Assembly (NCBI GenBank): GCA_025936595.1
Contig: JAICTB010000026.1
Coordinates: forward strand, 1-14,664
Source: Thermoleophilia bacterium
Lineage (GTDB): Bacteria; Actinomycetota; Thermoleophilia; Gaiellales; Gaiellaceae
Direction: 5' to 3'
Length of the DNA stretch: 14,664 nucleotides
The notes below the pieces were generated by a model. It was not told where the DNA came from. It saw only the letters and a list, made by a program, of their open reading frames with translations, and searched no databases. Shown here piece after piece: positions 6,251 to 13,254 of the stretch; positions within the stretch are counted from its first letter, which is position 1, and each line of letters begins with the position of its first letter. Both the position numbers and the translations under genes were made by a program.

Positions 6251-7045
6251 GTGAGGCGGGTTGTGAGCAAGTTCTTCGCCGATCGTGGCACCCACCTCGC
6301 CGCGATGATCGCGTACTTCGCACTGCTCTCCTTCGTGCCGCTGCTGTTCCTGGCCCTCGCGCTCCTCGGCCTCGTGCACCAGGCCGACGCGGATTCGTTC
6401 TTCGTACGCGAGCTGTCGGGAACATTCCCCAGCACATCTGTCGACTCGATCCTCCGGGCGGTGCGCGCGATCCAGGCGAATGCGACCGCGCTCGGGATCG
6501 TCGGCGCGGCGTTCCTGGTCTGGTCGTCGCTCTCGTTCTTCAGCGTGCTCGAGAGCGCGTTCAATATCGTCTACGGGCGGCCGAACCGCGGCTTCCTGCA
6601 CGGAAAGGCGCTCGCCACGATGATGATGGTCGGCTCGCTCGTATCGCTCTTCGCGTCGCTCGTCGTGGGCTCGATCGGGCAGGAGGTGCTCAAGCGCTAC
6701 GCAGGCTTCGCCGGCAACACGACGTTCGCCCGGGCGATCGCCATCGCCGTTTCCGCCCTCGGCCTCTTCGTCTTCCTCTCCTCCGCGTACTACGTGCTGA
6801 CGAACGTCGACCTGACGTTGCGCGAGGTTCTGCCCGGCGCGATCACCGCGGCCCTGATCCTGGAGGCGACGTTCCAGCTCCTGCCGGTCTACGTCGGCGT
6901 CTCGAAGCACAACCCTGTGCTGCAGACGCTGTCCGGCCCCGCGGTGTTGCTCGTCTGGCTGTACGTGATGGCCAATGTGATCGTCCTCGGCGCGGAGGTG
7001 AACTGGTGGCGCGGCCACCGCGCGCTCGCCTCCGACACGGCGTAG
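6251..7045 (+). CDS. YihY/BrkB-family inner membrane protein
   Basis: A 264-aa polytopic membrane protein with six hydrophobic segments at about 17-42, 80-103, 120-145, 160-182, 194-216 and 226-250. Family marks: LAAMIAYFALLSFVPLLFLA in the first segment, the SVLESAFNIVYGRPNRGF region after the second, and WLYVMANVIVLGAEVNWW in the last (usual form WLYxxxxxxLxGAExN). The family was first named as ribonuclease BN or serum-resistance BrkB; it is not a nuclease and its role is unproven. The frame is open further upstream, but that stretch is antisense to the Roadblock gene. GTG 6251 fits the leaderless box and gives a short basic N-terminus; GTG 6263 is an alternative. It converges on rdgB across the repeat array. 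Confidence 0.9.
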   Translation: MRRVVSKFFADRGTHLAAMIAYFALLSFVPLLFLALALLGLVHQADADSFFVRELSGTFPSTSVDSILRAVRAIQANATALGIVGAAFLVWSSLSFFSVLESAFNIVYGRPNRGFLHGKALATMMMVGSLVSLFASLVVGSIGQEVLKRYAGFAGNTTFARAIAIAVSALGLFVFLSSAYYVLTNVDLTLREVLPGAITAALILEATFQLLPVYVGVSKHNPVLQTLSGPAVLLVWLYVMANVIVLGAEVNWWRGHRALASDTA

Positions 7046-7053
7046 GGGCTGTA

Positions 7054-7127
7054 CACAGGTACACATGCACATAGGTACCCATGGGCAAGCACATAGGTAC
7101 ACATGGCCAAGCCCATAGGTACCCATG
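7054..7127. repeat. Four near-palindromic repeats between convergent genes
   Basis: Core CATAGGTACMCATG occurs at 7054-7067 (CACAGGTACACATG), 7070-7083, 7092-7105 and 7114-7127. Steps are 16, 22 and 22 bp; the two 8-nt spacers are related (GGCAAGCA, GCCAAGCC). Copies 2 and 4 are identical and palindromic except for one base pair around GGTACC; copies 1 and 3 are more degenerate. Copies 2 and 4 can pair as a 17-bp stem around a 27-nt loop, with two mismatches on plus RNA but two G-U pairs on minus RNA. The array begins 9 nt after the yihY stop and ends 16 nt past the rdgB stop. It may end transcription from either side or bind a protein dimer; that is inference. Confidence 0.85.
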
Positions 7128-7143
7128 CACAGGCCGGTCCGCT

Positions 7144-7692
7144 TCAGACGGCGGCAAGCAGCGCCTGGGCCGCCCGTGCGCGGTGCGAGTGCTCCGCCTT
7201 CCAGACATCGCCGAGCTGCGCGACCGTATTCGCCTCCCCGACCGGGACGAAGATCGGGTCGAAGCCGAATCCTCCGCCGCCCGCCGGGGCGAGGGCGACC
7301 GTTCCCTCGAGCACGCCCGTCGCGCACACCTCGTCACGCCCGGGCGAGAGGGCGACGAGCGCGCACACGTAGCGTGCCTGCCGGTTGCTCTCGCCGTCGA
7401 GCGCGCCGAGGAGCTTCTCGACGTGGCGACCCTCCGCCCAGCGCGCGGTGACGACGCCCGGCCCCTGGCCGAGCGCCGCGACCTCGATGCCGGAGTCGTC
7501 GGCGATCATCCAGCGGTCTGCAGGCCCGTGGAGCCGTCCGTAGCGCGCCTTGATCCGCGCGTTGTCGAGATAGGTCAGCCCGTCCTCGGGCGGAAAGTCC
7601 GCGTCGTCAAGGAGCGCCAGGCCCCAGTCGGGGAAGAGGACGGCGAACTCCTCCAGCTTGTGCGGATTCGCAGTGCAGACGGTCGCGATCAA
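7144..7692 (-). CDS. rdgB: Non-canonical purine NTP pyrophosphatase (RdgB/HAM1)
   Basis: A 182-aa cytoplasmic house-cleaning enzyme that hydrolyses dITP, ITP and XTP to monophosphates and so keeps deaminated purines out of DNA and RNA. Motifs: TANPHKLEEF at 7-16 (family TxNxxKxxE), DGLTYLDNARIKARY at 37-51, catalytic ADDSGIEVAALGQGPGV at 64-80 with Asp65-Asp66, GFGFDPIFVP at 141-150, and HSHRARA near the C-terminus for base recognition. Full length. The only workable start is TTG 7692, inside a TTGA overlap with the mgtC stop; no Shine-Dalgarno, so translation is likely coupled. The HSHRARA segment reads KAEHSHRARA rather than the common KNxISHRxxA, a mild change. Confidence 0.93.
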   Translation of the reverse strand: MIATVCTANPHKLEEFAVLFPDWGLALLDDADFPPEDGLTYLDNARIKARYGRLHGPADRWMIADDSGIEVAALGQGPGVVTARWAEGRHVEKLLGALDGESNRQARYVCALVALSPGRDEVCATGVLEGTVALAPAGGGGFGFDPIFVPVGEANTVAQLGDVWKAEHSHRARAAQALLAAV

Positions 7693-8372
7693 CGGCGCCA
7701 GCGGACCGCGATCACGTAGTCGAGGTCGGACAGATGCGCGACGAGCCCCTCGTCGATGTGCGTCAGCTCGAGCGTGACGATGCGCCGGTCGAGCTCCTCG
7801 GAGATCTCGAGCAGGCGAATATCCTCGTTCAGCTCTCCGAGGAGCGGGCCGAGCGGATGGGCGTCCTTCAGCTCGACGAGGATGCGGTGATCCTCCGGCT
7901 TGATGCGCGCAATGATCCGGTAGGCGATCAGCCGCAACGGCCACAGCGCGAAGATCGTCAGCACAGTCGTCACGATCGCCGCCCAGTACCAGCCCGCCCC
8001 GGCCGCCATGCCGATCGCGGCGGAGACCCACAGCGAGCCGGCGGTCGTGAGCCCGCGCACGGAGAGCCCCTCGCGGATGATCGCGCCCGCGCCCAGGAAG
8101 CCGATGCCCGTGACGATCTGCGCGGCGATGCGCGTGGGATCCGCCCGGACGACCGCGTCCCCGCTCGCGAGGAACTCGTGGAAGCCGTAGGCGGAGATAA
8201 TCGTGAAGAGCGCAGATCCCAGCGCGACGAGCAGGTGCGTGCGGATGCCGGCTTCGCGGTCGCGAATCTCGCGCTCGATCCCGATCGCGGCTCCGAGCGC
8301 CGCGGCGACGGCGAGCCGCCCGAGCACCTCCAGGTCGCCGAGCGTCGGGATGACGCTAATCGCGAGGTGCAT
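7689..8372 (-). CDS. MgtC/SapB-family membrane protein
   Basis: A 227-aa protein with the MgtC/SapB membrane domain at about 13-155: GAAIGIEREIRDREAGIRTHLLVALGSALF at 27-56, DPTRIAAQIVTGIGFLGAGAII at 78-99, VRGLTTAGSLWVSAAIGMAAG at 105-125, then a further membrane segment at 130-150. The last 70 residues form a soluble alpha/beta domain (EDHRILVELKD ... DLDYVIAVRWRR) resembling the ACT-like tail of longer family members. Some MgtC proteins matter for low Mg2+ or virulence; the biochemical role is unsettled. ATG 8372 gives a normal N-terminus, and the gene overlaps rph by 17 nt and rdgB by 4 nt. It interrupts the commonly seen rph-rdgB pair. Confidence 0.92.
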   Translation of the reverse strand: MHLAISVIPTLGDLEVLGRLAVAAALGAAIGIEREIRDREAGIRTHLLVALGSALFTIISAYGFHEFLASGDAVVRADPTRIAAQIVTGIGFLGAGAIIREGLSVRGLTTAGSLWVSAAIGMAAGAGWYWAAIVTTVLTIFALWPLRLIAYRIIARIKPEDHRILVELKDAHPLGPLLGELNEDIRLLEISEELDRRIVTLELTHIDEGLVAHLSDLDYVIAVRWRR

Positions 8373-9069
8373 CGACCGCCTCTTCCTGGAACCGCTGCAG
8401 GTCCTCGATGCCCGCGGTCGCGAGGTCGAGCAGGTCGTCGAGCCGCTCGCGGTCGAACGGAATCTTCTCCGCTGTCGACTGCACCTCGACGAAGCGGCCG
8501 TCACCCGTCATGACGACGTTGACGTCGACGTCCGCATTCGAGTCCTCCGAGTAGTCCAGGTCGAGCAGCGAGACGCCGTCGACCACGCCGACCGAGACGG
8601 CGGCCACGGATCCCGTGAGCGCCTTCGAGAGACCGAAGCGATCGAGGGCGCGTTGCGCAGCCACGTACGCGCCTGTGATCGCCGCGCACCGGGTACCGCC
8701 GTCTGCCTGGAGGACGTCGCAGTCGAGGTAGACGGTGCGCTCGCCGAGCGCCTTGAAGTCGACGACGCCGCGGAGCGCGCGGCCGATCAGGCGCTGGATC
8801 TCGACGGTGCGCCCGCCCTGCTTGCCGCGCGCCGCTTCGCGGTCGGTGCGCTCGCCCGTCGAGGCTGGGAGCAGCGAGTATTCGGCAGTCATCCAGCCGC
8901 GCCCCGAGCGGTGCAGCCACCGCGGCACGCCCTCCTGCACGGACGCGGTGCAGAGAACGCGCGTCTTTCCCTGCGACCAGAGCACGACGCCGTGCGGCTG
9001 CTCGAGGAAATGGGGGTCGGCCTCGACCGGCCGCAGCTGATCGTCGCGGCGACCGTCGCCGCGGCTCAC
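8356..9069 (-). CDS. rph: Ribonuclease PH
   Basis: A 237-aa phosphorolytic 3'-5' exoribonuclease that trims tRNA 3' ends using inorganic phosphate; the active form is a hexamer. Family segments in order: QLRPVEADPHFLEQPHGVVL at 11-30, KTRVLCTASVQEGVPRWL at 35-52, GRGWMTAEYSLLPAST at 57-71, AARGKQGGRTVEIQRLIGRALR at 79-100, CDVLQADGGTRCAAITGAY at 117-135 with the phosphate-binding GGTR, DLDYSEDSNADVDVNVVM at 170-187 for metal binding, and VEVQSTAEKIPF (the usual form is VEVQGTAE). Full length. The GTG start at 9069 sits in a GTGA overlap with murI. murI-rph-rdgB is a gene order I know from other actinobacteria. Confidence 0.96.
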   Translation of the reverse strand: MSRGDGRRDDQLRPVEADPHFLEQPHGVVLWSQGKTRVLCTASVQEGVPRWLHRSGRGWMTAEYSLLPASTGERTDREAARGKQGGRTVEIQRLIGRALRGVVDFKALGERTVYLDCDVLQADGGTRCAAITGAYVAAQRALDRFGLSKALTGSVAAVSVGVVDGVSLLDLDYSEDSNADVDVNVVMTGDGRFVEVQSTAEKIPFDRERLDDLLDLATAGIEDLQRFQEEAVDAPRD

Positions 9070-9887
9070 GCGACCGCCTCCAGCTCGCGCACCTCGACGT
9101 GCTCGACGTTGGCAAGGGGCAGCTGCAGGAAGCGCTCGCCGAGCTCGCGGAACGCGTCGGGCTCGCCCGTCGTCAGGAAGCGGTAGGCGCCCTCGCGGGA
9201 CGCGTCGTTCTCGAACCCCTTGCGCGCGAGCGTCACCGCGACCTCGCGCGCCGTCTCGTCGGCCGAGAAGACGAGCGTGACATCGCGTCCGAAGGCGCGC
9301 TGGAACACGGGACGCAGGAGCGGATAGTGGGTGCAGCCGAGAATCACTGTGTCGCAGCCTGCGGCCTTCAGAGGGTCGGCGTACTCGCGAACGGCCTCGG
9401 TCACTTCGTCGCTGAACGTATCGCCGGCTTCGATCAGCGGCACGAGCTTCGGACACGCAACCGCGGTCAATCTCGCACCCGCGTCGAGCGTCCGCACGAG
9501 CTGCTCGTAGCGCCCGCTCGCGACCGTGAGCTCGGTCGCGAGCAGACCGATGCTGCGATTCCGCGTCACCTGCACCGCGGCGTGCGCCTCCGGCACGATC
9601 ACGGAGACGACCGGTACGGCCAGCTGTTCCTGCAGGTCGGGGAGCGCAACCGACGTCGCGGTGTTGCACGCGACCACGACCATCTTCACGCCTTGCCGCT
9701 CGAGGTACACGCCGATCTCGTGGGCGAAGCGGCGGACCTCGTCTCGGGTGCGCGGGCCGTACGGGAGCCGCGCGTGGTCGCCGAGATAAACGAAGTCCTC
9801 GTTCGGCATCGTCACGAGGCACTCGTGCAGGACGGTGAGGCCTCCGACACCGGAGTCGAAGACACCAACAGCGCGGGAATCCGGCAT
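9066..9887 (-). CDS. murI: Glutamate racemase
   Basis: A 273-aa cofactor-independent cytoplasmic racemase supplying D-glutamate for peptidoglycan. Both catalytic cysteines are present: Cys74 in VVACNTATS and Cys185 in ILGCTHYPLL. The N-terminal GVFDSGVGGLTVL at 8-20 holds Asp11 and Ser12 of the substrate site, followed by YLGDHARLPYG at 34-44. Length is normal. ATG 9887 has no Shine-Dalgarno, but TAGAAT sits exactly 7 nt upstream, the best leaderless -10 in the window. It heads an operon of overlapping genes (rph, mgtC-like, rdgB), which ends at the repeat array. Confidence 0.96.
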   Translation of the reverse strand: MPDSRAVGVFDSGVGGLTVLHECLVTMPNEDFVYLGDHARLPYGPRTRDEVRRFAHEIGVYLERQGVKMVVVACNTATSVALPDLQEQLAVPVVSVIVPEAHAAVQVTRNRSIGLLATELTVASGRYEQLVRTLDAGARLTAVACPKLVPLIEAGDTFSDEVTEAVREYADPLKAAGCDTVILGCTHYPLLRPVFQRAFGRDVTLVFSADETAREVAVTLARKGFENDASREGAYRFLTTGEPDAFRELGERFLQLPLANVEHVEVRELEAVA

Positions 9888-9923
9888 GTGGGCGATTCTA
9901 GGGAGGCGCTAGGCTTGCGCGCA
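9888..9923. promoter_or_regulatory. Divergent promoter region of murI and the hydrolase
   Basis: All 36 bp between the two start codons. Minus strand: TAGAAT (9900-9895), 7 nt, murI ATG. Plus strand: TAGGCT (9910-9915), 8 nt, hydrolase GTG at 9924. Both fit TAnnnT placed for a leaderless transcript. The two boxes are 9 bp apart and do not overlap, unlike the pair near 6240. No clear -35 boxes. Pattern-based. Confidence 0.55.
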
Positions 9924-11258
9924 GTGAGGCGCCTCGTGCTCATCACCGTCGCGCTCCTCCTCTGGGCGGCGCCCGCGCAGGCGTTCAGCAAGCAGACCGG
10001 GAAGCAGACGATGACCGACGGCGTCGCGATCGCCTACGACCTGTACGAGCCCGACGGAACGGCGCCGGCCGGTGGCTGGCCAGGCGTCGTCGTCATGCAC
10101 GGCCTCGGTGGGACGAAGGACGACATGGCCGCGATCGCCGAGGTCTTCGCCGCGCATGGCTACGCTGCCCTCGCCTACAGCGACCGCGGCAGCGGCACGT
10201 CCGGGGGTGTCGTGGACCTCGCGGGACCGGACGACATCGCGACCGAGCGGGCCATGTTCGACTCGTTCAGAGCGCGTCCCGAGGTGAGCGACACGAAGAT
10301 CGGCGCGTGGGGCATCTCCTACGGCGGCGGTCAGGGATGGAACGGCCTCGCCGCCGGCATCCCGTACCAAGCCGCCGAGCTCGTCGAGACCTGGACCGAC
10401 CTCTCCACGGCACTCTGGCCGCAGGAGGTCGCGAAGTCGGGAATCGTCGCCGGCTTCGCGAAAGCAGTGGACGCGCGCTCGCCACTGATCGCAGCGGCGG
10501 AGAACGACGCGATCCATTCCACCAACATGGGCGCAATCGACGCGCTCGCCCGCTCACGCTCGTCGTACGCCGACCTGTCGCGCGTGAAGACGCCCGTCTA
10601 CCTGTTCCAGGGGCGCGTCGACTACGCCTTCGACGTCACACAGGCGCTCAACGGCTACAACCGCGTCACCGGCCCGAAGCACCTCTACATCGGGCAGTTC
10701 GGCCACCCGCCGTCCACCTTCCCGGGACCCGACATCGGCTACGTGATGAGCCGGAGTATCGCCTGGTTCGACCATTACCTGCGCGGCGTTCCGAACGGCG
10801 TCGACTCCTCGCCATCGGTCACGATCGCCGCCGCGACCGGGGCACGGCGCGTGTCGTTCGCGGGTCTCCCGAAGACGAAGACGATCACCGTCGGCTTCCG
10901 CGGCACGACGCTCCGCCGCACCGGACCGGTCTTCCGTCAGGCGCTCGAGACGTTCGGTGTGTCGCTCCTGAAGGTTCAGGTGCGCAAGATCGTCAGGTAC
11001 CCGCGGCTCGTCGCGACGATCACGGCCGGCAAGCGCGTGATCACGCACGGCGCGATCGTCCCGAAGGTCGGGCTGCAGACGATCCGGCTCGCGAACTACG
11101 TGCAGTACCTGCCGAAGGGGACACGGTTGTCGCTCGTGCTCGGCCCGTCGTCGGCGAGCGGCGACATCGCGTACCTCGGATTCGGCGACGAGACGTCGAT
11201 CTCGCTCGGGCCCGCGCTACTCTCGCTGCAGACGTTGACGAAGCCGGTGAGCAGATGA
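9924..11258 (+). CDS. Secreted alpha/beta hydrolase, CocE/NonD (S15) type
   Basis: A 444-aa exported serine hydrolase. Signal peptide at 1-20 (VRRLVLITVALLLWAAPAQA, cut after AQA). The hydrolase domain spans about 25-290: VVVMHGLGGTKDDMA at 56-69 forms the oxyanion region, GAWGISYGGGQ at 127-137 holds nucleophile Ser132 in GxSxG, Asp233 in FQGRVDYAFD is the likely acid, and His261 in GQFGHPPSTF the likely base. Residues 295-444 form a beta-rich C-terminal domain like the jelly roll of CocE and X-prolyl dipeptidyl peptidases. Substrate (ester, peptide or acyl) cannot be told. GTG 9924 was chosen for the signal peptide and the -10 box 8 nt upstream; the longer open frame before it is antisense to murI. 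An ATGA overlap couples it to the next secreted protein. Confidence 0.88.
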   Translation: MRRLVLITVALLLWAAPAQAFSKQTGKQTMTDGVAIAYDLYEPDGTAPAGGWPGVVVMHGLGGTKDDMAAIAEVFAAHGYAALAYSDRGSGTSGGVVDLAGPDDIATERAMFDSFRARPEVSDTKIGAWGISYGGGQGWNGLAAGIPYQAAELVETWTDLSTALWPQEVAKSGIVAGFAKAVDARSPLIAAAENDAIHSTNMGAIDALARSRSSYADLSRVKTPVYLFQGRVDYAFDVTQALNGYNRVTGPKHLYIGQFGHPPSTFPGPDIGYVMSRSIAWFDHYLRGVPNGVDSSPSVTIAAATGARRVSFAGLPKTKTITVGFRGTTLRRTGPVFRQALETFGVSLLKVQVRKIVRYPRLVATITAGKRVITHGAIVPKVGLQTIRLANYVQYLPKGTRLSLVLGPSSASGDIAYLGFGDETSISLGPALLSLQTLTKPVSR

Positions 11259-12346
11259 AGCTTCGGGTCGTAGTCGTCGCGTGTACGACGCTGGCGTCGC
11301 TTGCGTTCGCGGGCTCGGCGCTGGCAGCGTTCTCGCCGAAGCTCGTCGTCTCCGGCGCAGCCGGCTCGACCCGCGTCGGCGTCGTCGTCGGCAGCAGCGA
11401 CGACCCCACCGCGCAGGTGGCGATCTACGTTCCGACGACATACCGGATCGGCACGCCCGCGCCGGGCACGAAGCTCGGCAACGTGACGGCGACGGCGGCC
11501 GCGGGCGATCTGGGCGGGATCGTGCTGCCGCTCACAGGCGAGCTCGACGCGGTCGCGCCCACGCCTGCGACAAACGCGATCGCGGCCGCATGCGGCGCCT
11601 CCCCGTCGCAGACGTGGGATCTCCATCTGACCGCGCAGGGCCAGCAGCTCCACATCCCTCTGTTCGTCGTCGCGACGTCGGCGGCGGAGGCGGCCGCCGG
11701 CTACTCGGTGAAGCTCGACGTCTGTCTGCCGCCGCCTAGCCAATCGCCCTTCGGCACAAAGCTCCTCTCCGCGACCTTCACGTCGTCCGCGATCCTCGAG
11801 CCGGCCGCCGCGGGCGATCTCCGCTGGACGTCGCTCTGGACGCCGTACAACCCGGGCAAGGACACGCCAAACGTCGCCGGCTCCGTCGAGGTCCAGTCGC
11901 TCCGCCACGTCCCGGTCCGCCTCCGGACGACCGTCACGAGGAGGAAGCTGACGAGCTACACGACCAGGCGGATCAAGGGGAAGCGGCAGCGCGTGACGGT
12001 CGTGCGCACGCGCGTCCGGTTCGCGTCGCGCGTGACAGAGAACGGCAACGCCGCGTCGAGCGCCGCGATCACGACCAGGGCGGCAGGGACTAAGGTCGGC
12101 GGTGCCTCTGGCTCGTTCGTGCTTGCACGCGGCAAGTCGGCGACGGTCACCGCAACCGCGATCCTCGACAGCGACTCCGGCCCGGTTCCCACCGGTCAGC
12201 CGCCGACACCGGGCGACCTCCTCTTCCACGACCTCGGTGCTTCGGGGTGCGTCGCCAGCGCGATCTTCCAGGGCGCACCATGCAGCGACGCGACGGTGGG
12301 CGGCCAGACCGTGCGTAGCGCCACCCGCGTCACGAGCTACCGCTGA
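11255..12346 (+). CDS. Secreted protein of unknown function
   Basis: A 363-aa exported protein that I do not recognise. Signal peptide at 1-24 (MKLRVVVVACTTLASLAFAG then SALA). The mature part is Ala, Thr, Val and Ser rich with alternating strand-like patches, suggesting an all-beta protein. It has four Cys after cleavage (113, 157, 332 and 343), so up to two disulfides. A very basic patch at about 229-256 (RRKLTSYTTRRIKGKRQR and on) could bind a polyanion or the wall. WTSLWTPYNPGKDTPNVAGSVE at 191-212 looks like a conserved core. It has no lipobox, sorting motif or C-terminal membrane helix. The ATGA overlap with the secreted hydrolase suggests that they work together outside the cell. Confidence 0.82.
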   Translation: MKLRVVVVACTTLASLAFAGSALAAFSPKLVVSGAAGSTRVGVVVGSSDDPTAQVAIYVPTTYRIGTPAPGTKLGNVTATAAAGDLGGIVLPLTGELDAVAPTPATNAIAAACGASPSQTWDLHLTAQGQQLHIPLFVVATSAAEAAAGYSVKLDVCLPPPSQSPFGTKLLSATFTSSAILEPAAAGDLRWTSLWTPYNPGKDTPNVAGSVEVQSLRHVPVRLRTTVTRRKLTSYTTRRIKGKRQRVTVVRTRVRFASRVTENGNAASSAAITTRAAGTKVGGASGSFVLARGKSATVTATAILDSDSGPVPTGQPPTPGDLLFHDLGASGCVASAIFQGAPCSDATVGGQTVRSATRVTSYR

Positions 12347-13254
12347 GCGCGCCGATCCGCATCGGCACGTGCTCGTGGGCCGACGACGCGCTCTCCAAGC
12401 ATTGGTATCCGCCCGGCACCCCGCCGAAGGAACGGCTCGCCTACTACGCCGAGCGCTTCTCGACGGTGGAGGTCGACTCGACGTTCTACCGCGTGCCGAC
12501 CGAGCAGATGGTGCGCGGCTGGGCGGAGCGGACGCCCGAAGGATTCGTGATGCACGTGAAGGCGTTCGGGTTGCTGACACGGCATCCGGTGAAGCTGCAG
12601 CAGGTGCCGCCCGAGCTGCGCGAGGGCCTGCCGGTCGATAACCGGGGACGCGTCGACCGCCCGTCGCGCGACGCGCGCAGCGCGGTCTTCCGCGAGTTCC
12701 TCGGCGCGCTTGCGCCGCTGCGCGACGCCGGCAAGCTCGGCGGCATCCTCTTCCAGATGCCGCCGTACGTCGTCTGGAAGCCAACGTCGCTCGACTACCT
12801 GGAGTGGGCGCGCGAGCAGGTCGGAGGCGACGATTTCCTGTTCGAGCCGCGCCACCGGTCGTGGTATGCCGAGGACGTGCGGGACGAGCTCCTCCGGTTC
12901 CTCGAGGAGCGAAAGATGACGTGGGTCGTCGTCGACGCGCCGAAGACGGACGCCCCGAATGTTCCCGCGACGCTGGTCGCGGCGACGACCCCGCTCGCCT
13001 ACGTCCGGTTCCACGGGCGCAACGCCGGGACCTGGAACGCGCGCGGCGGATCGGCCGCCCAGCGGTTCGACCACCTCTACAGCGAAGGCGAGCTCCGCGA
13101 GTGGGTCGAGCCGTTGCGCGAGCTCTCGAACGTCGCCGAGCACGCGTACGCGTTCTTCAACAACAACAATCAGACCGACGGGGTCGCCCAGGCGCCCGCG
13201 GGCGCGCATCTCCTGCGCAAGCTCCTCGAGGAGGAGAACGTCCCCGCGGCGTGA
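12343..13254 (+). CDS. DUF72-family protein with probable CTG start
   Basis: A 303-aa TIM-barrel-type protein of the DUF72 (YecE) family, function unknown. Family marks: RIGTCSW at 6-12, WYPPGTPPKERLAYYAERFSTVEVDSTFYRVP at 21-52, FVMHVKAFGLLTRH at 68-81, ILFQMPP at 135-141, FEPRHRSW at 167-174, YVRFHGR at 220-226 and AYAFFNNN at 269-276. The first in-frame ATG/GTG/TTG is GTG 12466, after the conserved RIGTCSW and most of the first barrel strand. Upstream, an in-frame TAG at 12316 closes the frame. The best fit is CTG 12343, whose TG is shared with the TGA stop of the gene before (CTGA, 4-nt overlap), in line with ATGA, GTGA and TTGA junctions nearby. The stop overlaps the amidotransferase start by 1 nt. 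Confidence 0.88.
   Translation: MSAPIRIGTCSWADDALSKHWYPPGTPPKERLAYYAERFSTVEVDSTFYRVPTEQMVRGWAERTPEGFVMHVKAFGLLTRHPVKLQQVPPELREGLPVDNRGRVDRPSRDARSAVFREFLGALAPLRDAGKLGGILFQMPPYVVWKPTSLDYLEWAREQVGGDDFLFEPRHRSWYAEDVRDELLRFLEERKMTWVVVDAPKTDAPNVPATLVAATTPLAYVRFHGRNAGTWNARGGSAAQRFDHLYSEGELREWVEPLRELSNVAEHAYAFFNNNNQTDGVAQAPAGAHLLRKLLEEENVPAA

Noticed and set aside
7054..7127. CRISPR array
   Set aside because: Units are 14 nt with 2- or 8-nt related spacers, no variable spacers and no cas genes.
5837..7327. 496-codon minus-strand open frame through yihY and the repeats
   Set aside because: Antisense to a clear membrane protein gene and out of phase with the Roadblock and rdgB genes; low-complexity charged translation. 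High GC content makes such frames common.
9099..9923. N-terminal extension of the secreted hydrolase frame
   Set aside because: Antisense to murI; it would bury the signal peptide at about residue 275.
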